From assembly GCA_903868145.1 (NCBI GenBank), contig CAIPTY010000087.1:105652-169651 (forward strand): 64,000 bases of DNA. Direction: 5' to 3'. Made by a program: the position numbers and the translations under genes. Positions 34,901 to 43,297 of this stretch are shown here, piece by piece. The stretch comes from an uncultured Desulfuromonadales bacterium (GTDB lineage: Bacteria; Desulfobacterota; Desulfuromonadia; Geobacterales; Pseudopelobacteraceae). How positions within the stretch are numbered: position 1 is the first letter of the stretch; each line of letters starts with the position of its first letter. Under the pieces are notes generated by a model. The model was not told the DNA's origin, ran no database searches, and saw only the letters and a list, made by a program, of their open reading frames with translations.

Positions 34901-35276
34901 CCCAGCCATGTGTTGTTCAACAGGAGTATGCGGACCAAGCGTTGATCCTGAACTTGTCAGAATCCAGGAGACACTTCGCCAGCTTCAGAAACAAGCACCG
35001 GAAGTCCAGGTGCAACGGTACAGCCTTTCCACAGAGCCTCAGGCGTTTGTTGCAAACACCGCAGTTTCAGAACTGTTGAAGTGCGAAGGTCCGGAGTGTC
35101 TGCCGCTGATCTACGTGGACGGAGTGCTTGTCTGCAAGGGGAGTTATCCGGCCAATGCACAGATCGAGGGCGCACTGAAAATGCTGGGAATAGATGTGGT
35201 ACTGGTCGAAAAAAAGAAGGGGGAATGCGGCTGTAGTTCAGGTGACATCTCACCGCAAAAAACGTGCTGCGGATAA
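34881..35276 (+). CDS. arsD: ArsD metallochaperone
   Basis: 131 residues. The arsenite-binding cysteines Cys11-Cys12-Cys17 lie in DPAMCCSTGVCGPSVDPEL. A C-terminal Cys-rich tail (GECGC..KTCCG) is also present. ArsD passes As(III) to ArsA. The start overlaps the arsA end by 20 bases. The order arsA-arsD reverses the more usual arsD-arsA. The rest of the ars genes face the other way and begin at 37339. Confidence 0.95.
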   Translation: MKIQIYDPAMCCSTGVCGPSVDPELVRIQETLRQLQKQAPEVQVQRYSLSTEPQAFVANTAVSELLKCEGPECLPLIYVDGVLVCKGSYPANAQIEGALKMLGIDVVLVEKKKGECGCSSGDISPQKTCCG

Positions 35277-35395
35277 TTTCGATCTTCATTCACCAACTCC
35301 TTGCTGATACATTCTCCGCTTCAAGCAGTATTTTGATTCTTTCAAACAGTCGCTCATAGTTTTGCCTCTTATCAGTTTCAGCTTAACACGCTCTT

Positions 35396-36052
35396 TTATT
35401 GTGGCAACCGCAGATTTTCCCGGTTGATGCTGCAATTGCAGGAACATGACATTCCTCTGGCCTTGCCGAAAGCTTCCCGCCCCTCTTTGAATGTGAGCCA
35501 GGCAATCAGTATGGCACCTATAGCATCCAGACTGGCAATCCCGGTTAATTCATAGCCTATGCTGGAGATCATGAGAACCAGCGACAGGTACACACAGGCA
35601 CGAGAACAGGCGGCATCGGCAAGAATAGCGGGAGAATTGAGCGCTGTACCGACCTTGTTTTTCTGGTGGATGAGATACCACATGAAGGATATCGAAATCA
35701 GCGAGATGACGAAACCCCACAGAGTTGTTTCCGGTTTATGATCCGAATACAGATTTATTGCTGCGGTCAGCAGCAAACCGATTGACAGGACATAGAAGGC
35801 CGATCCGGTAATCCTGAGTGCACGCTGTTCAAACGTATCACTCGTTTCCCCCGCATTTGCCTTGATCCTGCGCAGCATATGCCAAACACCGATTGCCGAA
35901 ATTACTTCGATAAAGGAATCTGCACCAAAACCGAACAGTGCCAGAGTTTCATCGGCTGTTCCAAGCCATACTGAAACACTGCCTTCAACAAGGTTGTAGA
36001 AGATCGTGAACAATGCCAGGTAATTAGCCCGTGAGTAGAGTATTGAATTCAT
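35396..36052 (-). CDS. CDF-like cation transporter
   Basis: 218 residues with about six membrane helices. GFGADSFIEVISAIGVWH resembles the first CDF metal site, and ILADAACSRACVYLSL resembles the second. The tail MSCSCNCSINRENL is rich in cysteine, which could bind a soft metal or arsenite. Proteins of this type occur with arsR and a CSCS permease in other genomes, though transport of arsenic by it is unproven. Start ATG at 36052, 14 bases after the permease stop, so same operon. Confidence 0.8.
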   Translation of the reverse strand: MNSILYSRANYLALFTIFYNLVEGSVSVWLGTADETLALFGFGADSFIEVISAIGVWHMLRRIKANAGETSDTFEQRALRITGSAFYVLSIGLLLTAAINLYSDHKPETTLWGFVISLISISFMWYLIHQKNKVGTALNSPAILADAACSRACVYLSLVLMISSIGYELTGIASLDAIGAILIAWLTFKEGREAFGKARGMSCSCNCSINRENLRLPQ

Positions 36053-36066
36053 GTCAGGATACGCCT

Positions 36067-37014
36067 TTAAAGTATGGCATTAAACAGATAGCCGACACAG
36101 ATAATCGCCGACGCCACTATGCCAAAGAATACCGCTAATAGCCGATTCTTCAGGACGTTCTTGAGGATTATCGCCTCCGGCAGCGACAGGGCAGTAACTG
36201 CCATCATAAAGGCTAATACGGTGCCGATAGCCATTCCTTTTTCCATCAGAGCGTGGACAATCGGGATTACCCCGGCGGCATTTGAATAGAGCGGAACTCC
36301 CAGCGCAACTGCAATCGGCACGGCAAAGGGGTTGCCTGGTCCCGCCCACCGTGCCAGAAAATCCTGGGGAACATAGCCGTGGATGAAGGCTCCCAGGCCG
36401 ACTCCAACCACCACATACGGCCAGATTTTTTTCAGCAGGTCAAATGTGTACTCTCGGGCGTAGTCCAGTTTCATCCGGAAGGTCAATACCGTAATCTCGG
36501 CGTTGCCGACCTGCATCTCCCAGACATAATCCTGCACGTAGTTTTCCATCTTCAGCTTGCCGATGATGATCCCGGCGACAATCGCTACAGCCAAGCCTGT
36601 TCCGATATATATCAGGGCGATCTTCCAGCCGAACAACCCCCACAGCATGATCAGCGCGACCTCGTTTACCATTGGAGATGAAATTAGAAAGGAGAACGTG
36701 ACTCCCAGGGGTACACCCGACTCGACAAAGCCGATAAAGAGCGGCACGGCAGAACAGGAACAGAAGGGTGTCACGATTCCGAGCAGCGCGGCCAGGAGGT
36801 TTCCAACGTACTCGCGCTTGTGAGACAGCATGCGCCTGGTCTTTTCGGGAGGGAATGACGTACGGATGACCGCTACGACATAGATGATTGTCGTCAGCAG
36901 CAGGAATATCTTGAGTGTGTCATAGACAAAAAAATTAAGAGCCTCGCCGGAACGGGATCCGGGAACAAGTCCAATAGTTGAGAATACAAGCCAGTCCGCG
37001 AAGGATTTAAGCAT
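36067..37014 (-). CDS. Permease with CSCS motif (DUF318/ArsP type)
   Basis: 315 residues, about eight membrane helices. The diagnostic TPFCSCSAVPLFIGF (about residues 80-95) is shared with ArsP organoarsenic permeases and the wider DUF318 permease family. NPFAVPIAVALGVPLYSNAAG is the second conserved repeat. ArsP exports trivalent organoarsenicals; other family members may carry arsenite or other thiophilic compounds, so the cargo is likely but not certain. Starts two bases after arsR ends; transcribed with arsR and the CDF gene. Confidence 0.88.
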   Translation of the reverse strand: MLKSFADWLVFSTIGLVPGSRSGEALNFFVYDTLKIFLLLTTIIYVVAVIRTSFPPEKTRRMLSHKREYVGNLLAALLGIVTPFCSCSAVPLFIGFVESGVPLGVTFSFLISSPMVNEVALIMLWGLFGWKIALIYIGTGLAVAIVAGIIIGKLKMENYVQDYVWEMQVGNAEITVLTFRMKLDYAREYTFDLLKKIWPYVVVGVGLGAFIHGYVPQDFLARWAGPGNPFAVPIAVALGVPLYSNAAGVIPIVHALMEKGMAIGTVLAFMMAVTALSLPEAIILKNVLKNRLLAVFFGIVASAIICVGYLFNAIL

Positions 37015-37015
37015 A

Positions 37016-37339
37016 TCAGCCTCGTTTTGCAGCGTTTATAAGGCCGCTGCGCACTTCGACTTCGCGCTTTACTATCGCTGTTGCCCGGTCGATGATCTCA
37101 AATACTTCGGGATGATTTACGGCGTAGTATATTTTGACCCCTTCCTTGCGGCGGGAGAGGATTCCGTGAGTCTGCATGTAAGAGAGGTGACGCGATGTGT
37201 TTGACTGTTCCTCGTCGATGGCGGGAAATATCTCGCAGACGCAGCGCTCACCGTCGCGCAGAAAATCCACGATCTTTAAGCGGGCTGGTTGTGCAAGGGA
37301 TTTTAGTACATCGGCCAGATAGTGGGTTGCGGAACTCAT
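37016..37339 (-). CDS. arsR: ArsR-family arsenite-responsive repressor
   Basis: 107 residues, winged helix. The metalloid switch is visible as GERCVCEIFPAIDEEQSNTSR, with a Cys-x-Cys in the DNA-recognition-helix region, matching As(III)-sensing ArsR. The wing RRKEGVKIYYAV is also present. It should repress its own operon and release on As(III)/Sb(III). An ATG at 37339 with GGAGGTGCTGC upstream gives the start. The promoter and a perfect palindrome lie directly upstream. Confidence 0.94.
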   Translation of the reverse strand: MSSATHYLADVLKSLAQPARLKIVDFLRDGERCVCEIFPAIDEEQSNTSRHLSYMQTHGILSRRKEGVKIYYAVNHPEVFEIIDRATAIVKREVEVRSGLINAAKRG

Positions 37340-37358
37340 GCAGCACCTCCATTATTTT

Positions 37359-37400
37359 ATGATTATATAATCATATATACACAAATTAAACTTGTGTCAA
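37359..37400 (-). promoter_or_regulatory. arsR promoter with overlapping palindromic operator
   Basis: On the minus strand: TTGACA (37395-37400), 17-base spacer, TATATG (37372-37377). The palindrome ATGATTATATAATCAT (37359-37374, perfect eight-base arms) overlaps the -10 end and start region, as expected for ArsR repression. Confidence 0.7.
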
Positions 37401-37497
37401 GTAATGTTCCGGTTGCTGAACGTTGCACTCAGCGTTGAGAGGAATTGGTTCGTTCGTTACAATGTATATCCCGCCTGTTCCGCCCTGATGTTCCTGA

Positions 37498-37525
37498 TTG
37501 ACAATGTTGTATTATTTGTTAAAAT
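37498..37525 (+). promoter_or_regulatory. Sigma-70-like promoter for the haem chemoreceptor
   Basis: TTGACA at 37498-37503, 16-base spacer, TAAAAT at 37520-37525; the ATG at 37555 follows 29 bases later. It faces away from the arsR promoter. Confidence 0.55.
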
Positions 37526-37554
37526 TCCAAGAAAAAAACGGAGATATAAAATCC

Positions 37555-39165
37555 ATGCTCGACTCAGATTTTCACAACGCCCGCACTGGAAGACGCCTAT
37601 CCATAGCAACCAAGATTCTGCTTGCCGCGTCTATTGCGCTTATCGCCGGCCTTGCCATCGTTGGTGGATCTGCGCTGTACCTTGAAAAACAGGCGTTGAT
37701 CCGTCTCCAGAACGAAAACAGCCTGAATGCGGCAAACATTATCGGCGATGACATCAAAAGCGATATGATGGCCGATGACATGAAGAAGGTCGACGCAAAG
37801 ATAAAAGAGGTGATTAGCCGTAAGCAGGCGATGGCCCTTTCCGTTTTCAATGAGAAGGGGGAGGAGCGGGGTGGAGCAACAAAATCCGATGCCCAGGTTG
37901 CCAGGGCGCTGCAGAGCGGAGAGGCAAACAGTGTTGAGAAGTTGCAGAAGGGAGTGAACGTCCTTGAGACCGTATTGCCGCTGCTGAACGAGGAGCGCTG
38001 CACAAAATGTCACGACAAGGAGACGAAGATTCTGGGGGCGCTCAAACTCAGCTCAAGTATTCAGGGCGCATATGATGCCAGCCAGAAAGCCGCCCTGCTG
38101 CTCATTACATCCGCCGTCATTGCACTTGTAGCCAGTTTTATAGGCCTCATGGTTCTTCTGCGCTTCAGTGTAACCAGAAAACTCAACGATTTCGTGGCAA
38201 AAGTTACGGATCTCTCCCGAGGCGAGGGGGATCTCACCAAAAAGATCGAAGTCACTTCCAATGACGAGTTTGGTCAGCTTGCTGACGAGATAAACCACCT
38301 TGTCTGGAAGATACGGGACATTATCGTCCAGATATCCCAGACCAGCGAAAAGGTGTCCAGTACTGCTGTGAATCTCCAGCAAAACTCGGAGCAGATCGCC
38401 ACCGGATCTGAGGAGGTGGCGGCACAGGCCGAAACCGTTGCCACGGCCGGAGAGGAAATGTCAGCCACCTCCGGTGCCATCGCACAGAACTGTCAGATGG
38501 CCTCGGAGGTCTCGCAGCAGGCCAGCGCTGCGGCCGCTGACGGGGCGCGGGTGGTGGATGAAACCATAGTCGTCATGAACAGCATCTCGGATCGGGTCAA
38601 GAGCTCCGCAATCGCGGTGGAAAGCCTGGGAAGCCGCTCTGACCAGATCGGCGAGATCGTCGGAACCATCGAAGATATAGCCGACCAGACCAACCTGCTG
38701 GCGCTGAATGCAGCCATCGAAGCCGCCAGGGCCGGTGAGCAGGGCAGAGGTTTTGCCGTTGTGGCCGATGAGGTGCGGGCATTGGCTGAGCGTACAACGC
38801 GGGCCACGCGCGAAATAGGGGAAATGATCAAGGCAATCCAGCATCAGACCAAAGATGCCGTCATTGCCATGGAAGAAGGGGTCCGCGAGGTAAGTAAAGG
38901 GAGTGAAAAGGCCGCCAACTCGGGAAAAGCACTGGAACAGATTCTTCAGCAGATAAACGACGTGAATGCCCAGATACATCAGGTAGCTGTTGCCGCTGAG
39001 GAACAGACTGCCACTACCTCCGAGATAAGCCATAACATGATGCAGATCACCGAGGTAGTGCAACAGACCTCCCGGGGTGCCCAGGAAGCTGCGGCGGTTG
39101 CCAATGAACTCACAGGCCTGGCCGATGACCTGAAGCGTATCGTCAGTCAGTTCAAACTTTCATAG
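37555..39165 (+). CDS. Methyl-accepting chemotaxis protein with c-type haem motif
   Basis: 536 residues. Membrane helix 1 (about 17-37) is followed by a periplasmic domain with one CxxCH haem site (RCTKCHDKE, about 147-151), helix 2 (about 178-200), HAMP, then the signalling hairpin with the conserved tip ([20 protein letters not shown]). A haem-bearing periplasmic domain is known from Geobacter chemoreceptors and is likely to sense redox potential or gas. The start at 37555 has GGAG twelve bases upstream; an earlier start at 37498 lies on the promoter and is rejected. A shorter receptor follows 61 bases on. Confidence 0.95.
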   Translation: MLDSDFHNARTGRRLSIATKILLAASIALIAGLAIVGGSALYLEKQALIRLQNENSLNAANIIGDDIKSDMMADDMKKVDAKIKEVISRKQAMALSVFNEKGEERGGATKSDAQVARALQSGEANSVEKLQKGVNVLETVLPLLNEERCTKCHDKETKILGALKLSSSIQGAYDASQKAALLLITSAVIALVASFIGLMVLLRFSVTRKLNDFVAKVTDLSRGEGDLTKKIEVTSNDEFGQLADEINHLVWKIRDIIVQISQTSEKVSSTAVNLQQNSEQIATGSEEVAAQAETVATAGEEMSATSGAIAQNCQMASEVSQQASAAAADGARVVDETIVVMNSISDRVKSSAIAVESLGSRSDQIGEIVGTIEDIADQTNLLALNAAIEAARAGEQGRGFAVVADEVRALAERTTRATREIGEMIKAIQHQTKDAVIAMEEGVREVSKGSEKAANSGKALEQILQQINDVNAQIHQVAVAAEEQTATTSEISHNMMQITEVVQQTSRGAQEAAAVANELTGLADDLKRIVSQFKLS

Positions 39166-39226
39166 CGATGCTTCAATGACACGAATTCAGCCTTACATCT
39201 TCTGAACAAGGTTAAAAGGAGCATTT

Positions 39227-40408
39227 GTGGACTTCATCTTCGGCCTCTATCTTCACCTTAAGATTCGCACCCGTATTTTTCTGCTGTGCCTCTGCTACAG
39301 CTTATGCATCATCTTTGCTGTCATAGCCGGTCGCATGCTTTCATCGACCATATCCATTCTTTCAACCGGAATATTTGTTCTGCTGGGAGCTATTTTCAGC
39401 GGATTACTCTTCTGGTCCGTAAACGATGCGCTCAAACGGATCATGGGCTATCTCGCCACAATGGCCGATGGTGATCTGACGCAGATTATTGCCCCCAGGC
39501 GCAACAATGAAATCAGTGTCATCATTCGCTCGATTGCCAGTGTGCAGACAACCATGCGAGAAATCATCACCCAGATACTCAGCACTTCAGATCAGGTTGC
39601 ACAAACCTCCCGCCAACTCCAGGCCAACGCGGATCAGATTGCTGCCGGGGCAGAAGATGTGGCAGCCCAGACCAATACGGTTTCTGTTGCCAGCGAGGAG
39701 ATGGCTGCCACCTCGAACGATATAGCCCATAACTGTTTGAGCGCCGCAGAAAATTCGGTTCGGGCCAGCAGCGCCGCCCGCACGGGGGTCGAGGTTGTCA
39801 GGCAGACAACAGACGGCATGGAGCGTATTGCCGCCCAGGTCAAGGATGCGGCTAAAACAGTCGAGTCGTTGGGCGCACGCTCCGAGCAGATTGGCCAGAT
39901 CATCGGCACTATCGAGGACATTGCCGACCAGACCAACCTTCTGGCCCTGAATGCGGCCATTGAAGCAGCCCGAGCCGGAGAACAGGGGCGCGGTTTCGCC
40001 GTTGTGGCAGATGAAGTGCGCGCACTGGCTGAGCGAACGACCAAGGCTACCCGCGAAATCGGCGATATGATCAAGGCCATTCAGAGTGAAACCAGAAACG
40101 CTGTCTCTGTAATAGAGGGTGGCGTACTTGAGGTTGGACGCGGGACAGAATATTCCCTGAAATCAGGTCAGGCGCTGCAGCAGATTCTTGACCAGGTGAA
40201 TGATGTGACTGCGCAGGTGAATCAGATCGCAACAGCCGCAGAAGAGCAGACCGCGACCACAGTGGAGATCAGCACCAATATACAAAAAGTCACCGATGTC
40301 GTACATCAGACAGCGCGCAACGCATCGCAAACCTCGTCAGCCGCATCCCAACTGTCAACTGAGGCAGAACACCTACAGAAACTCGTGGGACAATTCAAGC
40401 TTGTGTAA
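39227..40408 (+). CDS. Methyl-accepting chemotaxis protein without a large sensor domain
   Basis: 393 residues. Two adjacent membrane helices with almost no periplasmic loop (residues about 13-65), then HAMP and a signalling hairpin ([20 protein letters not shown]) that is very close to its upstream neighbour. It either senses within the membrane or cytoplasm or acts as an adaptor for the upstream haem receptor. GTG start with AAAAGGAG upstream. The tandem layout suggests duplication followed by loss of the sensory domain, or the reverse. A bidirectional terminator follows. Confidence 0.92.
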   Translation: MDFIFGLYLHLKIRTRIFLLCLCYSLCIIFAVIAGRMLSSTISILSTGIFVLLGAIFSGLLFWSVNDALKRIMGYLATMADGDLTQIIAPRRNNEISVIIRSIASVQTTMREIITQILSTSDQVAQTSRQLQANADQIAAGAEDVAAQTNTVSVASEEMAATSNDIAHNCLSAAENSVRASSAARTGVEVVRQTTDGMERIAAQVKDAAKTVESLGARSEQIGQIIGTIEDIADQTNLLALNAAIEAARAGEQGRGFAVVADEVRALAERTTKATREIGDMIKAIQSETRNAVSVIEGGVLEVGRGTEYSLKSGQALQQILDQVNDVTAQVNQIATAAEEQTATTVEISTNIQKVTDVVHQTARNASQTSSAASQLSTEAEHLQKLVGQFKLV

Positions 40409-40428
40409 TCACGCTACCGGGCAGTCAC

Positions 40429-40464
40429 AAAAAAAGGCCGGGATTTCTTCCCGGCCTTTTTTTG
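40429..40464. terminator. Bidirectional intrinsic terminator
   Basis: GGCCGGG (40436-40442) pairs with CCCGGCC (40450-40456); seven A residues precede and seven T residues follow, so it can stop both the chemoreceptor transcript and the convergent ferritin-like transcript. Confidence 0.92.
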
Positions 40465-40490
40465 TTTGATTCCACGCTGACCGGGTCTGG

Positions 40491-40988
40491 TTATTCCCTG
40501 ACAAACGTATCCTGATCGGTTTCGTGAACCATACCCATGATGTGGGCATATTCGGACTCGATCAGATCGTAGTGTCCCTGAGTCTCCTTGACGACACGTT
40601 CAAAAATCGCTCGCACAGCCGGATCAACAACACCTTTGGCTAACTGGGTGTATTGGCCGACGCAATTCTTCTCTTCCGCCAATGCCAGTTCCAACGCCTT
40701 CTGTTCAACAAAATCGTCGTTGATTACCTTGGTCAGCTTGGAATATGCCGGATTTTTTTCATCTGCCGGAGAATCGATGTACGACACTACGTCGCCAAAC
40801 TCGGTGCCCTTGTAATGATCAAAAAAGGCCTTGAGGTGGGCAACCTCTTCATTGGCCAGCAGATCAAGAACCTTCTTTGCACGCTCATTTTTTGCAACGG
40901 AGTGCGCCCTGCGGTAAAAATCCATGCTGTCCTTCTCGGCCTTTATGGCGAGCTTCAGAGCTTCCTGAACCGAATATTCCTTCCCCAT
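40491..40988 (-). CDS. Ferritin-like di-iron protein
   Basis: 165 residues of four-helix bundle: LAIKAEKDSMDFYR, LANEEVAHLKAF, LALAEEKNCVGQY and VVKETQGHYDLIES provide candidate di-iron ligands. No rubredoxin tail. The ATG at 40988 has AGGAGGAGTTAC upstream. It is the second such protein in the window (the other starts at 31403). The relation to the chemoreceptors next door is only positional. Confidence 0.85.
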   Translation of the reverse strand: MGKEYSVQEALKLAIKAEKDSMDFYRRAHSVAKNERAKKVLDLLANEEVAHLKAFFDHYKGTEFGDVVSYIDSPADEKNPAYSKLTKVINDDFVEQKALELALAEEKNCVGQYTQLAKGVVDPAVRAIFERVVKETQGHYDLIESEYAHIMGMVHETDQDTFVRE

Positions 40989-41065
40989 GTAACTCCTCCT
41001 GTTATCAAAAAGTGTGTATACAGTATATCTTGAAAAACAAAATGTTCAAACAATTTTATGCGATT

Positions 41066-41839
41066 TCAGGGCTGCTCCGACAGCAGATGATTGACAACAG
41101 CTCCCGCCATCATCAAACCGAATATGGAGGGGATGTAGGCGATGCTACCGAGGATGACGCGGCGATGCTGACATCCGAACACCTGATCGTCGCGATTGGG
41201 GCAGATGCACTCCGTGCCGCAGGCGGCTGATGAAGCTGCGTCAAGCTCCCGGTGTTCCTCCGTTGAGTAGACAACCTTCACACCGCAGGTAATACCGGCT
41301 TTCCGGAGTATTTTGCGCATGCTGCGGGCCATGCGGCAATTTCTGGTATCAGACAGATCAGCAATATGGATTTGGGTGGGATCCAGTTTATTGGCGGCGC
41401 CCATACTGGAAATAACCGGAATGCCATATTCACGGCAGATTCCGATCAGCGCGGCTTTGGCGGTAAAATGATCAATGGCGTCCAGCACGTAGTCAGGACG
41501 CGGCGTAAGCAGCTCATCAGCGTTATCTTCCACAAAGAATGCCTTTATCGGCGCTATCTCGGCTTCAGGATTTATGTCACGCAGACGGTCCGCCATCACA
41601 TCAACCTTCGACATGCCAACCGTGCCGGACAGGGCATGAATCTGGCGGTTGATATTGGTGAGGCAGATGTCATCAAAATCAATCAGTGTGATACGCCCTA
41701 CCCCGGCTCTCCCCAGAGCCTCGGCAGCATAGCCGCCCACCCCGCCGATGCCGCAGATCATGACGTGGCTTGAGCGAAGTCTGGCCAGTCCCCGGGCGCC
41801 TGTCAGCAGCTCGGTGCGAGAAAACCGGTGCAGTGTCAC
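41066..41839 (-). CDS. tcdA: tRNA threonylcarbamoyladenosine dehydratase
   Basis: 257 residues of ThiF/MoeB/HesA fold. The nucleotide site is GIGGVGGYAAEALGRAGVG, followed by ITLIDFDDICLTNINRQ and the Asp-rich DYVLDAIDHF. TcdA uses ATP to cyclise t6A37 of tRNA to ct6A. CNIxNG-type thiolation motifs are absent, as expected. GTG start at 41839, overlapping the end of the upstream SH3-like gene by four bases. Confidence 0.92.
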   Translation of the reverse strand: MTLHRFSRTELLTGARGLARLRSSHVMICGIGGVGGYAAEALGRAGVGRITLIDFDDICLTNINRQIHALSGTVGMSKVDVMADRLRDINPEAEIAPIKAFFVEDNADELLTPRPDYVLDAIDHFTAKAALIGICREYGIPVISSMGAANKLDPTQIHIADLSDTRNCRMARSMRKILRKAGITCGVKVVYSTEEHRELDAASSAACGTECICPNRDDQVFGCQHRRVILGSIAYIPSIFGLMMAGAVVNHLLSEQP

Positions 41840-42438
41840 GGATGTATCACCGACAACGGAGTCGTAATCCCCATCAGAAGCCTTCCGTCCTCGTCCCGCC
41901 AGCGCACCCAGCCGATAGTATTTTGATCCGCAACGATCTGAGCCCAGTCATCCTCAAGACGCAGTACCTTGAAGAATCCGGAAGGGCTCAGGTCTGACAG
42001 ACAATTTTTATCAGGCAGTTGGCATAATTTATAATATTTCTTCTGAAGTCCGGGCAGCAGCCTGCTGAAATGTGTCTTGAAGAAGATGTCCCATGGCTGG
42101 CTGGCATTCCTGCGCACCGGTTTCAGCCATGCCTCGCGACCCGCATCGTCAAAGGCCACCCGCAGCCATTGCCCCTTGCGCGCTGAAACAATCAGGGGCA
42201 GCGCATGAGAGCCGGTTCCGAAGATCCACTGGTAGCGCGGGATGGCATCAGGTTTCAGTGCGCCACGGCGGGAAAGTCCCGGTTCGTCGTAGAGATAGAG
42301 AGGTTCGGCATCAGTGCTGGATAGCAGAAGGATACCAATGCCCGTGTAGGGACGTATCTTCGGAGGGTTTTGCGGTGCGGCGATTGCCTGACCGAGACAG
42401 CAAAGAACAAGAAACAGAGTCATCCGGAGGGAATTCAC
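41836..42438 (-). CDS. Exported SH3-like hypothetical protein
   Basis: 200 residues with signal peptide RMTLFLVLCCLGQAIAAP. The mature part holds two SH3-like stretches (LYLYDEPGLSRRGAL, QWLRVAFDDAGREAWLKP and DDWAQIVADQNTIGWVRW), as in bacterial SH3-type ligand or wall-binding proteins. GTG start at 42438 chosen because the signal peptide begins there and AGGTGAG precedes. Cotranscribed with the cupin gene and tcdA by overlap and close spacing. Function unknown. Confidence 0.75.
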   Translation of the reverse strand: MNSLRMTLFLVLCCLGQAIAAPQNPPKIRPYTGIGILLLSSTDAEPLYLYDEPGLSRRGALKPDAIPRYQWIFGTGSHALPLIVSARKGQWLRVAFDDAGREAWLKPVRRNASQPWDIFFKTHFSRLLPGLQKKYYKLCQLPDKNCLSDLSPSGFFKVLRLEDDWAQIVADQNTIGWVRWRDEDGRLLMGITTPLSVIHP

Positions 42439-42442
42439 CGAC

Positions 42443-42922
42443 TCACCTGTGGCAGGAATCCAGGATGGTACGAAGACGTTCCAGATATTCCGGCACAGTC
42501 CCATCACCTTCCTGCGGTGCCCAGGAGGCAGTTTCAGCCTCGGTCAGCGGCAGATAGGGACCTGCCTTGGTTTCATAGAAGATCGTGCCGGATTCCAGGC
42601 TCACGGCTGTGTGGAACACTCCATGGGGCACATCGGCAGCCAGATTTCCGTTCTCGTGCGAGAGCGTAACGGTCTCTGTTACCGCACCCGAATCTGAAAA
42701 AAGAATGATACCGAGCCTGCCGCCCATCAGGATAAAACCCTCATCTTTTTCCGGATCAAGATGGCGGTGCGGCCGGATATACGAGGCGGGTTCGATTGCG
42801 TTGAGAAGACGGTGGCACCGGGACTCATCGGTAGGATGCAGGTTGTGGTTCCTGCGCAGTCGCGGCGCTGTCCGCGCCTCTTCCACAACAAGCCGCAGCA
42901 GGTCGCGGGTGACAATCTTCAT
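42443..42922 (-). CDS. WbuC-type cupin protein
   Basis: 159 residues. The cupin metal motif is IEPASYIRPHRHLDPEKDEGFILMGG, in which the histidines and glutamate bind a metal, and GVFHTAV supplies the last His. This spacing matches the WbuC family, whose members lie in surface-polysaccharide loci. It is likely a sugar-modifying or binding enzyme, though its presence in a hemE/tcdA operon gives no hint. Starts at the ATG at 42922, one base after the VOC gene's stop. Confidence 0.85.
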   Translation of the reverse strand: MKIVTRDLLRLVVEEARTAPRLRRNHNLHPTDESRCHRLLNAIEPASYIRPHRHLDPEKDEGFILMGGRLGIILFSDSGAVTETVTLSHENGNLAADVPHGVFHTAVSLESGTIFYETKAGPYLPLTEAETASWAPQEGDGTVPEYLERLRTILDSCHR

Positions 42923-42923
42923 G

Positions 42924-43277
42924 TTACCTGTTCACCAGGGCCAACTGGTTGCCGTCGGGATCGGCGACAACCGCCATCTTGCCCCAGGGGCTCGACTCCA
43001 GCGGTTCGACGAAATGCACCCCGCAACCTTTCAGGGACTCGCAGACCTGTTCAATCTTTTCCACCTTCAACGTTATTCCGGTATGTCTTCCTACCAGCTT
43101 GCGAGCCTCATCCTGCAGGGCCAGGGCTACACCCATGGTGGTTTTTTCGCCCGGAAAAAACTCCATCATCATCTCGCTCTCACCGGCCAGCGGCAGACCA
43201 AGCTGATCACAATAAAAAACCTTGGCCCTGGCCAGATCAGTGACAAAAATGACGATGTTTTTCATGGTGATCGGCAT
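42924..43277 (-). CDS. VOC-superfamily (glyoxalase-like) protein
   Basis: 117 residues, one vicinal-oxygen-chelate domain: VIFVTDLARAKVFYCDQLGLP at the start and WGKMAVVADPDGNQLALV at the end. The substrate is unknown; it could be a glyoxalase or resistance-type protein. The ATG at 43277 follows GAGG; an ATG 12 bases downstream also fits. The longer frame to 43325 overlaps hemE and is unlikely. Located just after the hemE stop codon in the same operon. Confidence 0.85.
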   Translation of the reverse strand: MPITMKNIVIFVTDLARAKVFYCDQLGLPLAGESEMMMEFFPGEKTTMGVALALQDEARKLVGRHTGITLKVEKIEQVCESLKGCGVHFVEPLESSPWGKMAVVADPDGNQLALVNR

Positions 43278-43297
43278 TCGAACCTCGTGGATACCCG

